Positions 47,801 to 55,870 of a stretch of 64,000 bases of DNA are shown in pieces (within the stretch, counting starts at the first letter, position 1; every line of letters starts with the position of its first letter). The DNA lies in the NCBI GenBank assembly GCA_000496475.1, contig AYMW01000001.1, positions 246,623 to 310,622 of the forward strand, given 5' to 3'. Origin of the DNA: Betaproteobacteria bacterium MOLA814. GTDB taxonomy: Bacteria; Pseudomonadota; Gammaproteobacteria; Burkholderiales; Burkholderiaceae_C. The notes beneath the pieces are model-generated. The model did not search any database. It had not been told where the DNA came from and saw only the letters and a list, made by a program, of their open reading frames with translations. The position numbers and the translations under genes are program-made.

Positions 47801-47999
47801 TAGACATCTGGTAAATCGGCTTGCCTGCGTTGCCTTCGATGATCGCCACCTGATTCACCGGAAGGATCGGAAAATCGACCTCCAGGCAAGTCTTGGGACG
47901 GTTCGGATCGTTGAAGTCGACGGTCTCCATTGCGACCGTCTTGCCGGCAGCGACGGCCTTCGCGACTTCTTGGGCCAGTTGTTCTTTTTTGGTTGCCAT
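44802..47999 (-). CDS. DUF1156 adenine-specific DNA methyltransferase (PglXI-like)
   Basis: A 1065-residue N6-adenine methyltransferase of the DUF1156/COG1743 group. The N-terminal DUF1156 segment reads VDFPILPVNQVAIIEGNAGKP and YQMSKWWARRRSSVFRAML. The SAM-binding motif is FMGGGTTLVEGSRLG near residue 120 and the catalytic DPPF is in VDMVITDPPFGDNIQY near residue 700. Four Cys pairs form zinc-ribbon-like elements (CQVTGCGH, HVCSQCNGEF, VICPHCGYT, TCASCGTKQG). In BREX type III, as I recall it, this family is called PglXI and marks self DNA. It begins 12 bp after the pglZ-like gene and has no separate restriction endonuclease beside it. Confidence 0.9.
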   Translation of the reverse strand: MATKKEQLAQEVAKAVAAGKTVAMETVDFNDPNRPKTCLEVDFPILPVNQVAIIEGNAGKPIYQMSKWWARRRSSVFRAMLIAAATKAPDDKSHAAKLVWDNYYANHQKKGAFKDLKVADIFMGGGTTLVEGSRLGMQMIGNDLNPVAWFVVKQELADVDLEEVQRLLADIEAEVKPQIMPYYYCDGPVGEKGTWKHLPSGKVMSADFDPLGIPRDERKDYRYEGPEIIYTFWSKHGPCQVTGCGHRTPIMSSPVIAVKTLTVKHWEHVCSQCNGEFHVEESSARMAPNESLHVAPSEFPFSVLDRVKGVICPHCGYTTPVNLGAPKKPNKKVQLSLLVAPTWLAGSNKFDDAGMNLGGAAQDDAASTARWSTERAKQASLIEVRGVLPDEFEHLGLTIKTSQGNVFGRGTYTCASCGTKQGVLSSVRASSKAAPFAAYAIQGVDPSLTVDAYNGRFFAPYETALARQETAAMTEWEQRKDTDLESYWPKTVIPEGITTTVKDVLPNGHGFTHWWTMFNPRQRLVHSLLLKAICTTGNYSTAAREAALGAFQQYLRNQNLFCIWDSGYDKLVPHFSNNNFYPKNNPVENNVFAKTGRGNWRACVEGVLEGLEWARNPWEVVSTAQLGRTHSALADQCTGKSEKVTLGDPVQPATIKLASSTALDHLSDGSVDMVITDPPFGDNIQYAELSDFFYVWLRLGLKNIHPDVFQGDLTLKSMEVVTNSSREPDDPDHFYQRLLTQCWREASRILKPAGLLAFTFHHSEDEPWVAVLESLFDAGFYLEATYPIRADETKGDGQFGSQKIEYDIIHVCRKRTEEPKPVSWGRMRREVMADVRQLQGMLENHAKEGLPAADIQVIRRGKALEYFSRHYGKVYVDEGRAISVKEALVGINQLIDEDADKGKDPPPVNAEPMTRQFLRTFGNATEMKRDQLQKFLKGTITTPDEFEQRGWCSEKSKVVTRVNSLEFARDWSGKHKRRLTSDFDQALVLIGACFDGSGINASDTLKNENFRPHVALKPLLEWLHKNGPDQASRNAASRAVSIYNGWAATQAVRPTQRTLFEEYEL

Positions 48000-48011
48000 G
48001 CAGCGCGTTCT

Positions 48012-49034
48012 TTATTTTGTGAGCTCGACGAAGGGCGACAGCACCTCGAGCAATGAGAGGCCGCCGTGCGTCAACGTCGGGTAGCCGCCTTGGCTCTTCC
48101 ACTTCCAGCGGCCGACGGCCAGGAGGTGAGCGCCGTGCGGGCTGTTGATTTGAAGTGCCACGGGCGGCACGAAGGGGCCGCAGTCTTTTTGTGTAAGACC
48201 GGTGCCCTTGGCGCTTCGCCCGCTGGCGAAGGTTTTCTTGAGGAACTGGCCCACCTCGCCATCAGCGTCAGGGAAATAGCCTGTGGCCGCATAGCCGTGA
48301 TCGGAGGTAATGACCAGACGCCGCCCGGTGGCCAAGCTCTCGACGAAAGTCCAGAAGTCGTCGCCGCTGAGTTGATCGGCAGCGTCGCGGGTAAGTGTGT
48401 CGAGGCCTTGGCCCGCACCTGATCCGTCGTGCACCTTGCTGTCGGGCCAGTGGTGCCAGAACACCCAGTTCTTTGCTCCTGGCCTGCCGTTGATCAGGCC
48501 CTCGCAATCCTTCCACGGCATATCGACACACTCGGTGTGCGCGGGTTGCAGCTTGTGGGCAAGACCGCCGCCGTTGTTCTGAAGCTGGCTGCGACTGCCG
48601 AAGCCCAATGCCTGCGCGAACTGGTTGGTTTCACCGGGCAGCTCGGATGCGTTGGCGGACACCTCGTGCAGTGTGAAACCGCGTTCTTTTGCACCTTGCA
48701 ACAGCCAAGGCAGTTCACGCAGGGACAGGCCGTCCAGCACCAGCACCGCCTTGGCGCTGTAGGGCTCCGTCCACCAGCGAGCCAATCGATCCGAGGTGCG
48801 TTCGACGCCGCTTATTTCAGGTTGGCCGAATGCGTGCCACAAGTCCCAGCCGGTGGAGGACAGAAAGTGGTCAAGCGCGCCGATTTCGCGGTCGCGATTA
48901 ATGACCTCGCTGGGTGCGTTACCTACAGCCAACGGTTTGGACGCGATCTCGACGGCGTTGTCGATGATGACGCGCCACGCGTCTTTGGCGGAGCCTTTGA
49001 TCAGGCTGTTCAATACCCCGGCGTCGAGTGGCAT
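48012..49034 (-). CDS. Small PglZ-domain protein
   Basis: A 340-residue PglZ-like protein of the alkaline phosphatase superfamily. The first metal Asp is in KAVLVLDGLSLRELPWLL near residue 100, and the second metal cluster is LVITSDHGYAATGYF near residue 245. PglZ of classical BREX is about 800 residues, so this is a short form with only the core. The ATG shares one base with the stop of the ATPase gene (TGATG), so both are made together. PglZ is one of the two proteins that define BREX-like systems. Confidence 0.84.
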   Translation of the reverse strand: MPLDAGVLNSLIKGSAKDAWRVIIDNAVEIASKPLAVGNAPSEVINRDREIGALDHFLSSTGWDLWHAFGQPEISGVERTSDRLARWWTEPYSAKAVLVLDGLSLRELPWLLQGAKERGFTLHEVSANASELPGETNQFAQALGFGSRSQLQNNGGGLAHKLQPAHTECVDMPWKDCEGLINGRPGAKNWVFWHHWPDSKVHDGSGAGQGLDTLTRDAADQLSGDDFWTFVESLATGRRLVITSDHGYAATGYFPDADGEVGQFLKKTFASGRSAKGTGLTQKDCGPFVPPVALQINSPHGAHLLAVGRWKWKSQGGYPTLTHGGLSLLEVLSPFVELTK

Positions 49035-51790
49035 CAGTTGTCCTCCTTCTCAAGGCTGAGCTCGAAGGTCATGCCATCGGGCAGCTTCTTGAGCAGTTCC
49101 TTGAGTTGCGCCCCGGTCGCTGCCGACAGCTTGATCGAGACTTCAGCGACGGGTGTGGCCGGGCCAATGCCCCAGCCCTCGAGCTTACCGATCAGATTCA
49201 AAGGGGAGGTCGCCGGGTTGCTCAGCGGAATGCGGGGCTTGCCGCCAGTGCTGGACCCACCGCCGAAGATTCCGCCACCCGGCGGGGGCGTGCCACCTCC
49301 CGATGTCGTTTCACCGCCTGGTGGCGGAGATGGCGGCGGCGGCGGTGGTGTTGTGCCTCCACCGAAAAGTCCACCGCCTGAGCCCCCGCTAGTCGGAAGC
49401 TGAGGCGCGGGGGGCGTGGTGCCACCCGTAGTCGGCACCGCCGAAGGTTCCATCAGGAACACTTCATCGAGCTGGCGGCCGGTATAGGACAGCTTGGGGC
49501 GCAGGCGTTTCCAGGCTGAATCTTCATCCTCGCCGGGCTGGGTCTGCAGGTACTCCAGGCCGCGCAGATTGATGGCTATCTTGCCCCGCGCGCACAACCG
49601 CAGGATGCGTTCCTTCATTGCAGTTTCGCCCAGCCAAGGGATGCAATCCTGACCAGCCGGGCGTGGCTCTTGCAACTCGCGCAGCACCTTGCCAACCGCC
49701 GAGTTGGCGCTGGCAGCTTCGAGCACGAGGTCTTCAAAGTCCTCCGGCACGAACAGATCGTTGATCAGCGCCTCCTCAATGCCTTCGGGAATCTGAGCCC
49801 CTTGCTTTTTCAGGCTCTCGATGCTGAATACGCACTGTTTCGGGTCAGCGAAATTCCAGCGATGCAGCACCGCAAAACGGTCGAAGCGCTTTTTCAGGAT
49901 GTCGCGCAGGGCCCCCTGGTATTCGGTATGCAGCTTCTTGTACTCAGCATTCTGGCCGCTCCATTCCTGCGCCTTCATCTCGGCGCGTGCGAGGATCAGC
50001 AGGTCGCGATCATGGAAGGCATTGGTAGAGCCGGATCGCGGCAGCAGGAAACGGATGGTGTTGCGGCGCTTCTGCAGGTGATCTTTGATCCAGATGCCGA
50101 GGCGCTGGTCGATGTTGTCCGACTCCTCCGGCAGCACCAAAACGGGCAGGCGGTCGTCCCAGCGCTCTGGTTTCTCGGCTTCATCCAGCGTGACCCAAGG
50201 ATCGGTCTGCCAAGCCTTCGGCAGCGCGATCACTCGAAAAGTCTTGGCGACCTCGTCGGTGCCGCCGATCACATAGCGAACCTGCTTGGCGAGCTGAGCT
50301 TGGTCAGAGCCGTCCGCGAACAGCTTGTCGTTGCGAGCACAAGCCATCAGCTTGGCGCGAGGGTTCTCTTCTTCCTTGAAGACCAGCCGGAGGCCGTCCT
50401 GATGGATGTTGAAGCTATTCTCGACGATGGTCGCCAGTTCTACCTGGAACGCGTTGTCGTCGACGGCCTTGTTGCGCGTGATGTCGACTTGCAGCGTTGC
50501 TGGTTCGGCACCAGCCAAGTTGCCGACAGCAATGGATCGCAGCCACAAAGCGCCCACGATCTCCTGAAGGTGCGGTGCAAGGTTGGCGTGGTCGGACACC
50601 GCCTCGGTGACCGAAATGATGTTCTGTTGGGCCTTTGCGCGCAGTGTGCGATGGTGGTCGTTGGAGACGGAGTCGAGCAGCGCGCCGATACCCGAAGCAT
50701 CGTCATCCAGACGGAAGTCTGCAGCCGTGAGCACCGGGGCCACTTCGCCACAACTCTTAAAGAGGTTGGCCAGGATGCGAATCATGTCGCGCGTTTCCTG
50801 CGCGTCGGTGGCAATCAGAACCTGTTCTTCAAGCAGGCGCAGCAGATGCGGGGCAAACGGCCAAGAGACCAGGAATTCTTTACGCTTGCGCTCATGCTCA
50901 GCGGCGGGCACCTCCATCAAACGCAAGCTCTCGGTCACATGCGGTTCAATGAGCGAGGCGATCTGGGGCTTGGTGATCTGCAGCCGGTTGGTGAACAGAC
51001 GATGCAGCAGCATCCGACGACGATCTTGTTGTACCCGCTCGGGGTTGCCGCCCGCCATGAAGTCGATGGCAATCGGATTGACGCGGTGCACTTGTTGATA
51101 GGCGTCACTTCCGCCGTTGCGAACCGAAATCACGAGCACGAGCAACTCTGGATGTTCCTTGGCGATCTCGGACAGGATCTGGATGAAGTTGAACGCCCAA
51201 TTCTTCCAGGGGTACTGCTTGGTATTGGTTAGGGTGTCAAACCAGGTCTGGAATTCGTCCAGAAGCAGCATAGTCGGCGTGTGCTGCAACAGTTCAAGGA
51301 TAAGCTTGTCGGACGGAATATCAGTTTTGGCCGCACCCATGCCCTCCCACTTGCCCTTGATGTAGGTGCCGTGGGGATGGCGTTCGAACAGCAAGTCCCA
51401 TAGAAACTTGTAGCGCTGCCGGTGAAGGCTCTCGCCGATCACCGTCATTCCGCTGCGCAGCCCGATCATGCCCACCTGCGGATCATTCAAGGTGGTGGCC
51501 CACGAGTTCAGCCACGCACCCGTTGAGGTCGCATCGTTGACTGCGTGGTACAGCGCGGCCATTAAGTGAGACTTACCGAGGCCCCGCTCGCCTATCACCA
51601 CGACCGGACGCCCCTGGTTCGGGCCGACCGCCTCGATCCCCTTCAGCAGGTCATGCGTCGGGTACGTGATCTCCAAGAACTCCTGGGCTGCAATCTGAGT
51701 CGCGCCGGTGTTCGTGTCGTTGGAGAGCTCAATGGCTGTCCCTTTGAGGCGTTTGCCCCGAAATTCTTCTCGTAAGGTCAGTCCAAGCAT
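49034..51790 (-). CDS. DUF499-like large ATPase (BrxC/PglY-like)
   Basis: A 918-residue P-loop ATPase. Walker A is VVVIGERGLGKSHLMAALYHA near residue 68, with Walker B in TMLLLDEFQTWFD near residue 170. This resembles the DUF499 branch of BrxC/PglY ATPases, although BrxC is usually about 1200 residues. Near residues 785-850 an extremely Pro/Gly/Thr-rich linker (TTPPPPPPSPPPGGETT and similar) joins a small C-terminal domain. The ATG at 51790 is chosen; five codons upstream only a TTG exists. It is followed without a gap by the PglZ gene, a pairing seen in BREX-type systems. Confidence 0.82.
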   Translation of the reverse strand: MLGLTLREEFRGKRLKGTAIELSNDTNTGATQIAAQEFLEITYPTHDLLKGIEAVGPNQGRPVVVIGERGLGKSHLMAALYHAVNDATSTGAWLNSWATTLNDPQVGMIGLRSGMTVIGESLHRQRYKFLWDLLFERHPHGTYIKGKWEGMGAAKTDIPSDKLILELLQHTPTMLLLDEFQTWFDTLTNTKQYPWKNWAFNFIQILSEIAKEHPELLVLVISVRNGGSDAYQQVHRVNPIAIDFMAGGNPERVQQDRRRMLLHRLFTNRLQITKPQIASLIEPHVTESLRLMEVPAAEHERKRKEFLVSWPFAPHLLRLLEEQVLIATDAQETRDMIRILANLFKSCGEVAPVLTAADFRLDDDASGIGALLDSVSNDHHRTLRAKAQQNIISVTEAVSDHANLAPHLQEIVGALWLRSIAVGNLAGAEPATLQVDITRNKAVDDNAFQVELATIVENSFNIHQDGLRLVFKEEENPRAKLMACARNDKLFADGSDQAQLAKQVRYVIGGTDEVAKTFRVIALPKAWQTDPWVTLDEAEKPERWDDRLPVLVLPEESDNIDQRLGIWIKDHLQKRRNTIRFLLPRSGSTNAFHDRDLLILARAEMKAQEWSGQNAEYKKLHTEYQGALRDILKKRFDRFAVLHRWNFADPKQCVFSIESLKKQGAQIPEGIEEALINDLFVPEDFEDLVLEAASANSAVGKVLRELQEPRPAGQDCIPWLGETAMKERILRLCARGKIAINLRGLEYLQTQPGEDEDSAWKRLRPKLSYTGRQLDEVFLMEPSAVPTTGGTTPPAPQLPTSGGSGGGLFGGGTTPPPPPPSPPPGGETTSGGGTPPPGGGIFGGGSSTGGKPRIPLSNPATSPLNLIGKLEGWGIGPATPVAEVSIKLSAATGAQLKELLKKLPDGMTFELSLEKEDN

Positions 51791-51841
51791 TGTTTTTGCC
51801 CCCAATTGTTCTGTTCGTTCATCTTTGATGCCTTGGCGGAT

Positions 51842-52054
51842 TCAGCGCTTGCGTGGCTTAGGTTTGACAGCTTCAGGCTCTTTTGCGGCTTGCTTGTCCT
51901 GAATCGGTATGCCCCCCCGCGCGCAGTGCTCCCGGATCATCACCGCCACCATGTTGGCAATGGATCGGTGGTCGCGGTCGGCGGCAGTGCATAGCGCTTC
52001 TTTGATGTTGGGCTCGATACGAAACGTCAGTGTGGTGGTCTTGGCAGCGGCCAT
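51842..52054 (-). CDS. Ribbon-helix-helix regulator
   Basis: A 70-residue protein with the strand-helix-helix pattern of CopG/Arc regulators: TTTLTFRIEPNIKEALCTAADRDHRSIANMVAVMIREHC, then a basic Lys/Pro-rich tail. The ATG at 52054 heads the defence operon, 51 bp before the ATPase gene, so it is the probable autorepressor. An inverted repeat TACTG-n7-CAGTA lies 34 bp upstream (52088-52104) and is a suitable operator. Such small repressors are common at the head of defence operons. Confidence 0.82.
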   Translation of the reverse strand: MAAAKTTTLTFRIEPNIKEALCTAADRDHRSIANMVAVMIREHCARGGIPIQDKQAAKEPEAVKPKPRKR

Positions 52055-52087
52055 GTTTTTCTTCCCACGATGTTTTGGCTGTAGATA

Positions 52088-52104
52088 TACTGCAATGTAC
52101 AGTA
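52088..52104. promoter_or_regulatory. Candidate operator of the defence operon
   Basis: TACTG and CAGTA form a perfect inverted repeat with a 7-base spacer, between the RHH gene and the divergent gene at 52245. Position and symmetry fit a binding site for the RHH protein. Confidence 0.5.
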
Positions 52105-52150
52105 AAGTTTAAGGGCGTCCGGCGTCGTGTGCCATACGCTAACTTGAACG

Positions 52151-52162
52151 TCCCAGCTGGGA
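52151..52162. promoter_or_regulatory. 12-bp palindrome in the divergent promoter region
   Basis: TCCCAGCTGGGA is perfectly palindromic and lies 83 bp before the gene at 52245. It could be a second operator. No matching site was seen elsewhere. Confidence 0.35.
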
Positions 52163-52244
52163 GAACACATGGTCCGTCATTACTCAATCGGCAACTGCGC
52201 CCGGAAGTGGCAATACAAGCTGTCTGCAATACAAAAGGTTCGGC

Positions 52245-52904
52245 ATGAGTAGCTATGACTCCCTGACCTTGGCGTTAGAGGGCTGGTTCGATAAGCTGCT
52301 GTGCGATTTACCGGATGCACTACGCCAAAGGGTCGAGGAAGACTTTTTGCCCATGCCGTGGGATCGTCTTACGGCTGCAGGGCGGCGAGATGTTACGCAG
52401 CAGGTGGACTACAAAGCTGATCCAGCGACGGAACAAGTTCGACAGTTCTGTTGGGATCAGTCTGAACGCATGATTTTGATCACAACGGATATTGCTAAAT
52501 GGGAAGCTATTGCCACGCCCACCGCTCTTGATCTGGCGCAGAAAGAAACACGTCTGATCGAGCTTCGGCAGGAACTCACCGTCATCGAGGCAGAGAGTTT
52601 TGTTTCAGCAACCGAATCCAACACGGCAGAGCAGCCTGCAGACGCACAAATTTTAAAAGCGCAAAAAAACCCCGAGGTCGGATTACAAGAATGGCGAAGT
52701 CAAAACGCTCGTAATGCAGCCAACAAACGGCATGATCAACCCGGCGGCAGTCGGTACAAAAAAAGCCAAATTCGCGGAATATGGGCAAGCGGAAACTACT
52801 CGTCTAGAGACATCTGTGCAGAACAAGAATGCGCCGCTTTGGGCATGTCATTCTCAACAGCCCGCAAGGCACTGAACAACACCCCTGCTCCAAGTCGATG
52901 CTAA
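52245..52904 (+). CDS. Hypothetical protein of the mobile element
   Basis: A 219-residue hydrophilic protein without recognisable domains. The first half is acidic/helical (SLTLALEGWFDKLLCDLPDALRQRVEEDF); the C-terminal 70 residues are basic and contain SSRDICAEQECAALGMSFSTARKAL, which could be a small helix-turn-helix resembling those of element-encoded proteins. It lies between the defence operon and the alpA/primase module, in the orientation of the latter. The ATG at 52245 is supported by frame only. Function unknown. Confidence 0.62.
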   Translation: MSSYDSLTLALEGWFDKLLCDLPDALRQRVEEDFLPMPWDRLTAAGRRDVTQQVDYKADPATEQVRQFCWDQSERMILITTDIAKWEAIATPTALDLAQKETRLIELRQELTVIEAESFVSATESNTAEQPADAQILKAQKNPEVGLQEWRSQNARNAANKRHDQPGGSRYKKSQIRGIWASGNYSSRDICAEQECAALGMSFSTARKALNNTPAPSRC

Positions 52905-53000
52905 GCACAACCTAGCTGCTGCTAGGCACAGGCACTTCGCAGGTGTAGCTCATCCCGGTCAAATCGTGGCATGTCCAACAACACCTTAAGGGGTACAAAC

Positions 53001-53255
53001 ATGCTGCAAACAATCTATCGACTTCCCGCTGTCAAGTCCGCATCGGGCTATTCACGATCAACCATTTACTTACGCATTGCTCAGGGCTTGTGGACCAGGC
53101 AAGTGAGCTTGGGACGTCGCTGCGTGGGCTGGCCCGCAAATGAAGTGGTGGCGTTGAACGCAAACCGCATTGCTGGTAAAACCGACCAGGAAATTCGTGA
53201 GCTGGTGGTCAAGCTTGAAGCTGCACGCAAACTCCCGGCAGGAGGTCAGCCATGA
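53001..53255 (+). CDS. AlpA-family regulator
   Basis: An 84-residue MerR-like/AlpA DNA-binding protein: MLQTIYRLPAVKSASGYSRSTIYLRIAQGLWTRQVSLGRRCVGWPANEV has the helix-turn-helix followed by the conserved GWP(A/E)xE. AAGGGG stands eight bases before the ATG at 53001; a longer frame from 52971 is less likely. AlpA proteins control excision or replication genes of prophages and integrative elements. The stop overlaps the primase start by four bases, which ties it to replication control. Confidence 0.88.
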   Translation: MLQTIYRLPAVKSASGYSRSTIYLRIAQGLWTRQVSLGRRCVGWPANEVVALNANRIAGKTDQEIRELVVKLEAARKLPAGGQP

Positions 53256-55870
53256 ACACTGATGTCCTGACAGTTTTTGCGGTTGAGCCGGTGCAACCCG
53301 ACAGAGGCGGCGAAGGCGGTGATTTTCAGATCAGTAATGCTGACTTTATTGCTGCGGTTTTTCCGCTTTTGCCCGCGGACGCATTCGCGGGAGTGTGTGC
53401 GAAGAGCAATGACCTCAGCAAGGGCGGATGGCTGGCCGCGCGCGCCGATCAATTTGCTGAGCACCTTGCTGCCGCAAACAACAACTACCTTAATTGTTCT
53501 AGCTTTTATCTTGGCGATGACGGCTCGTTTAAGGCGCGCAAAGTACAGTTTTCCGCCTGCCATTTTTTGATGCTTGATGATCTAGGTACTAAGGTTGCGA
53601 TGGAACGTCTGAACGGACTTGAATTGTCTTGGCTGATCGAGACGAGCCCAGGTAATCATCAAGGTGGAATCATCCTTGCTGACCCGCTCAGCGATGGTGC
53701 ATTAGCCGAGCAACTCCTGAAAGCAATAATTGATGCCGATCTGTGTGATGCAGGGTCCACAGGACCACTGAGCCGGTGGGCACGGCTTCCGGTGGCGATC
53801 AATGGCAAACCAAAATATGCCAAGGAAGACGGTTCGCCATTTCAGTGCCGCTTAGTCGAGTGGCGGCCCGACAAACGTTACACGCCGGAAGAAATTGTGG
53901 ATAGGCTGCAACTAAAACTCGCTCCGGCTGGTAAGCCCAAAAGTACCGCGAAACCTTCGGCGCTGCCTGACAATAACTCGCAAGGTAGTGCGAATGACGC
54001 AGACAATGTTCTGACACCCAGGGCGGCGGAGAACCCTGTGGTTGCGGCGCTCAAGGCTCGAGGGCTGTACAAGACACCGTTGGGTTCTGGCAAACATGAC
54101 ATGACCTGCCCGTGGGTGCATGAGCATACCGACCAACTGGACAGTGGCGCAGCCTATTTTGAACCCGACGAGCTATATCCTCTGGGTGGCTTTTGCTGCC
54201 AGCATTCGCATCGCGAACAATTCCGTATCCGTCAGTTGCTAGAATTTTTGGGGATCCCTCCCACGCAAGCACGGCATAAACCAGTCATTCGAGTCATCGC
54301 TGGAGATTTAAGCCGGGTCGTGGATGCGGCTGAAAAAGAGTTGGCAAACCGTGGCCGGCACTACCAGTCAGGCGGGTTGATCGTGTCGGTCTGCACCGAC
54401 CCCATCAGCGGCGACCCCAAGATTGTTCCAACCAGCGCACCGGCGCTAACGTTGGAGTTATCCATCGCAGCAACGTGGGAGAGACCCGATGGCCGCGCGA
54501 AAGAGTGGGTGCGCTGCGATCCCCCGTCGAAGTACACAGCTATTCTTTACGATGCGCAGCAGTTCCGCCATTTAAAGCCATTGGCGGGTGTAGTGCGGCA
54601 GCCATACTACAGGGAGTCAGACGGGGTACTGATAACCGAGCCCGGTTATGACTCAGCGTCGCAACGTTTTGGGGTATTCGATGCACACCAGTTTGACATG
54701 CCTGACCCGACGCCTGAGGCAGCACGCGCGGCGCTGGTCTTATTGGAAGACTTGCTCACTGAATTCCACTTTGTCGCCGCCACCGACAAGGCCGCTGCAC
54801 TAGCTGCTATCTTCACTGCGGCGGTGCGGCCTACTCTTGCCCACGCCCCGGGATTTCACGTCAAAGCGCCTATGCCTGGCAGTGGGAAAACCTACCTTTG
54901 CGAGTTGATTGGCGCTTTTGCCGGGCCAGGCGGAAACGCGAAAGTGAGCTACCCGACCAGCTCGGAGGAAGCCACCAAGGTGATTTTGTCCTTATTGATA
55001 ACCAGCCCGGCAGTCATTGAATTTGATGACATGGACACCGACTGGATACCGCACGGCTCCATCAAGCGGATGCTGACAGCCGAGCACATTACTGATCGGA
55101 TTCTCGGCGTGAGCAAGACAGTGACGGTAAGCACCCGCACGTTATTTCTTGGCTCTGGAAACAATGTCGGTCCGGTACGCGACCTGCTGCGGCGCGTGTT
55201 AACCATACACATTGACCCGCGTTGCGCGACACCGGCAACCATGACGTACGAGGCTTTGCCATTGGATAAGGTGCGCAAGCGCCGAGGCGTGTATGTGGCG
55301 GCGGTGCTGTGCATCATCCAGGCATGGCGCAAGGCAGGTGCACCACGTACAGAGGTTGACAGCATTGTCACGTTTGGCGGCGCATGGTCCGACTATTGCC
55401 GGTATCCACTGATGTGGCTTGGTCATCCCGATCCAGCAACAGCGTTGCTTGAACAGGTGCGACACGATCCTGATGGTGATGCACTCGGGGTGTTGATGAC
55501 CGAATGGCATGCCGTGTTCGGCTCGATGCCGACAACGGTGCGCAAGGCGGTCGAGGTAGCTGCCACGCAAGCTGATTTGCTTGACGCGCTGCGTGAATTC
55601 CCTATTGAAGAAAAAGGAACAATCAATCGATCGAAGCTTGGCTGGTTACTGAAAAAGAATGCGAACCGGATAGTCAACGGTTTTGAGCTTCAGCAGACGC
55701 TGGCCAATGGCCGGACCGCTTGGCGTGTGGTGGCCGTCAAAACACCGCCTTTAACGCCTTCACCGCCTTTCACCCAGTCGGGAGAAAAAAACTGCTATGC
55801 CATCGGTAGAGGCAGTGGTCAAAGTGGAAGTATGACCCTGCCAAGATCATTAAGCGGTCACCCGAGCTAG
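53252..55870 (+). CDS. Primase-helicase type replication protein of the element
   Basis: An 872-residue protein of the phage/satellite replication kind. The N-terminal third (about 30-230) resembles RepB/AEP-like primases (FLMLDDLGTKVAMERL, SWLIETSPGNHQGGIIL, LSRWARLPVAINGKPKY). A middle segment with Cys and His (DMTCPWVHEHTDQ; GFCCQHSH) may bind zinc. The C-terminal half has a P-loop KAPMPGSGKTYLCELIGAF near residue 545, an acidic Walker B VIEFDDMD, and the sensor/arginine segment LFLGSGNNVGPVRDLLRRV. GGAGG precedes the ATG. It suggests the element can replicate or once did. A truncated or divergent family member cannot be excluded. Confidence 0.82.
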   Translation: MNTDVLTVFAVEPVQPDRGGEGGDFQISNADFIAAVFPLLPADAFAGVCAKSNDLSKGGWLAARADQFAEHLAAANNNYLNCSSFYLGDDGSFKARKVQFSACHFLMLDDLGTKVAMERLNGLELSWLIETSPGNHQGGIILADPLSDGALAEQLLKAIIDADLCDAGSTGPLSRWARLPVAINGKPKYAKEDGSPFQCRLVEWRPDKRYTPEEIVDRLQLKLAPAGKPKSTAKPSALPDNNSQGSANDADNVLTPRAAENPVVAALKARGLYKTPLGSGKHDMTCPWVHEHTDQLDSGAAYFEPDELYPLGGFCCQHSHREQFRIRQLLEFLGIPPTQARHKPVIRVIAGDLSRVVDAAEKELANRGRHYQSGGLIVSVCTDPISGDPKIVPTSAPALTLELSIAATWERPDGRAKEWVRCDPPSKYTAILYDAQQFRHLKPLAGVVRQPYYRESDGVLITEPGYDSASQRFGVFDAHQFDMPDPTPEAARAALVLLEDLLTEFHFVAATDKAAALAAIFTAAVRPTLAHAPGFHVKAPMPGSGKTYLCELIGAFAGPGGNAKVSYPTSSEEATKVILSLLITSPAVIEFDDMDTDWIPHGSIKRMLTAEHITDRILGVSKTVTVSTRTLFLGSGNNVGPVRDLLRRVLTIHIDPRCATPATMTYEALPLDKVRKRRGVYVAAVLCIIQAWRKAGAPRTEVDSIVTFGGAWSDYCRYPLMWLGHPDPATALLEQVRHDPDGDALGVLMTEWHAVFGSMPTTVRKAVEVAATQADLLDALREFPIEEKGTINRSKLGWLLKKNANRIVNGFELQQTLANGRTAWRVVAVKTPPLTPSPPFTQSGEKNCYAIGRGSGQSGSMTLPRSLSGHPS

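Noticed and set aside
49670-51232. 520-codon open frame on the plus strand
   Set aside because: It lies entirely opposite the DUF499-like ATPase gene, in a GC-rich region that keeps antisense frames open, and it has no domain features or ribosome site.
40946-51790. BREX type I or DISARM
   Set aside because: No brxA, brxB, pglX of the usual type or lon-like brxL is present. A DrmA/DrmB pair is also missing, so neither label fits despite the PglZ and the helicase.
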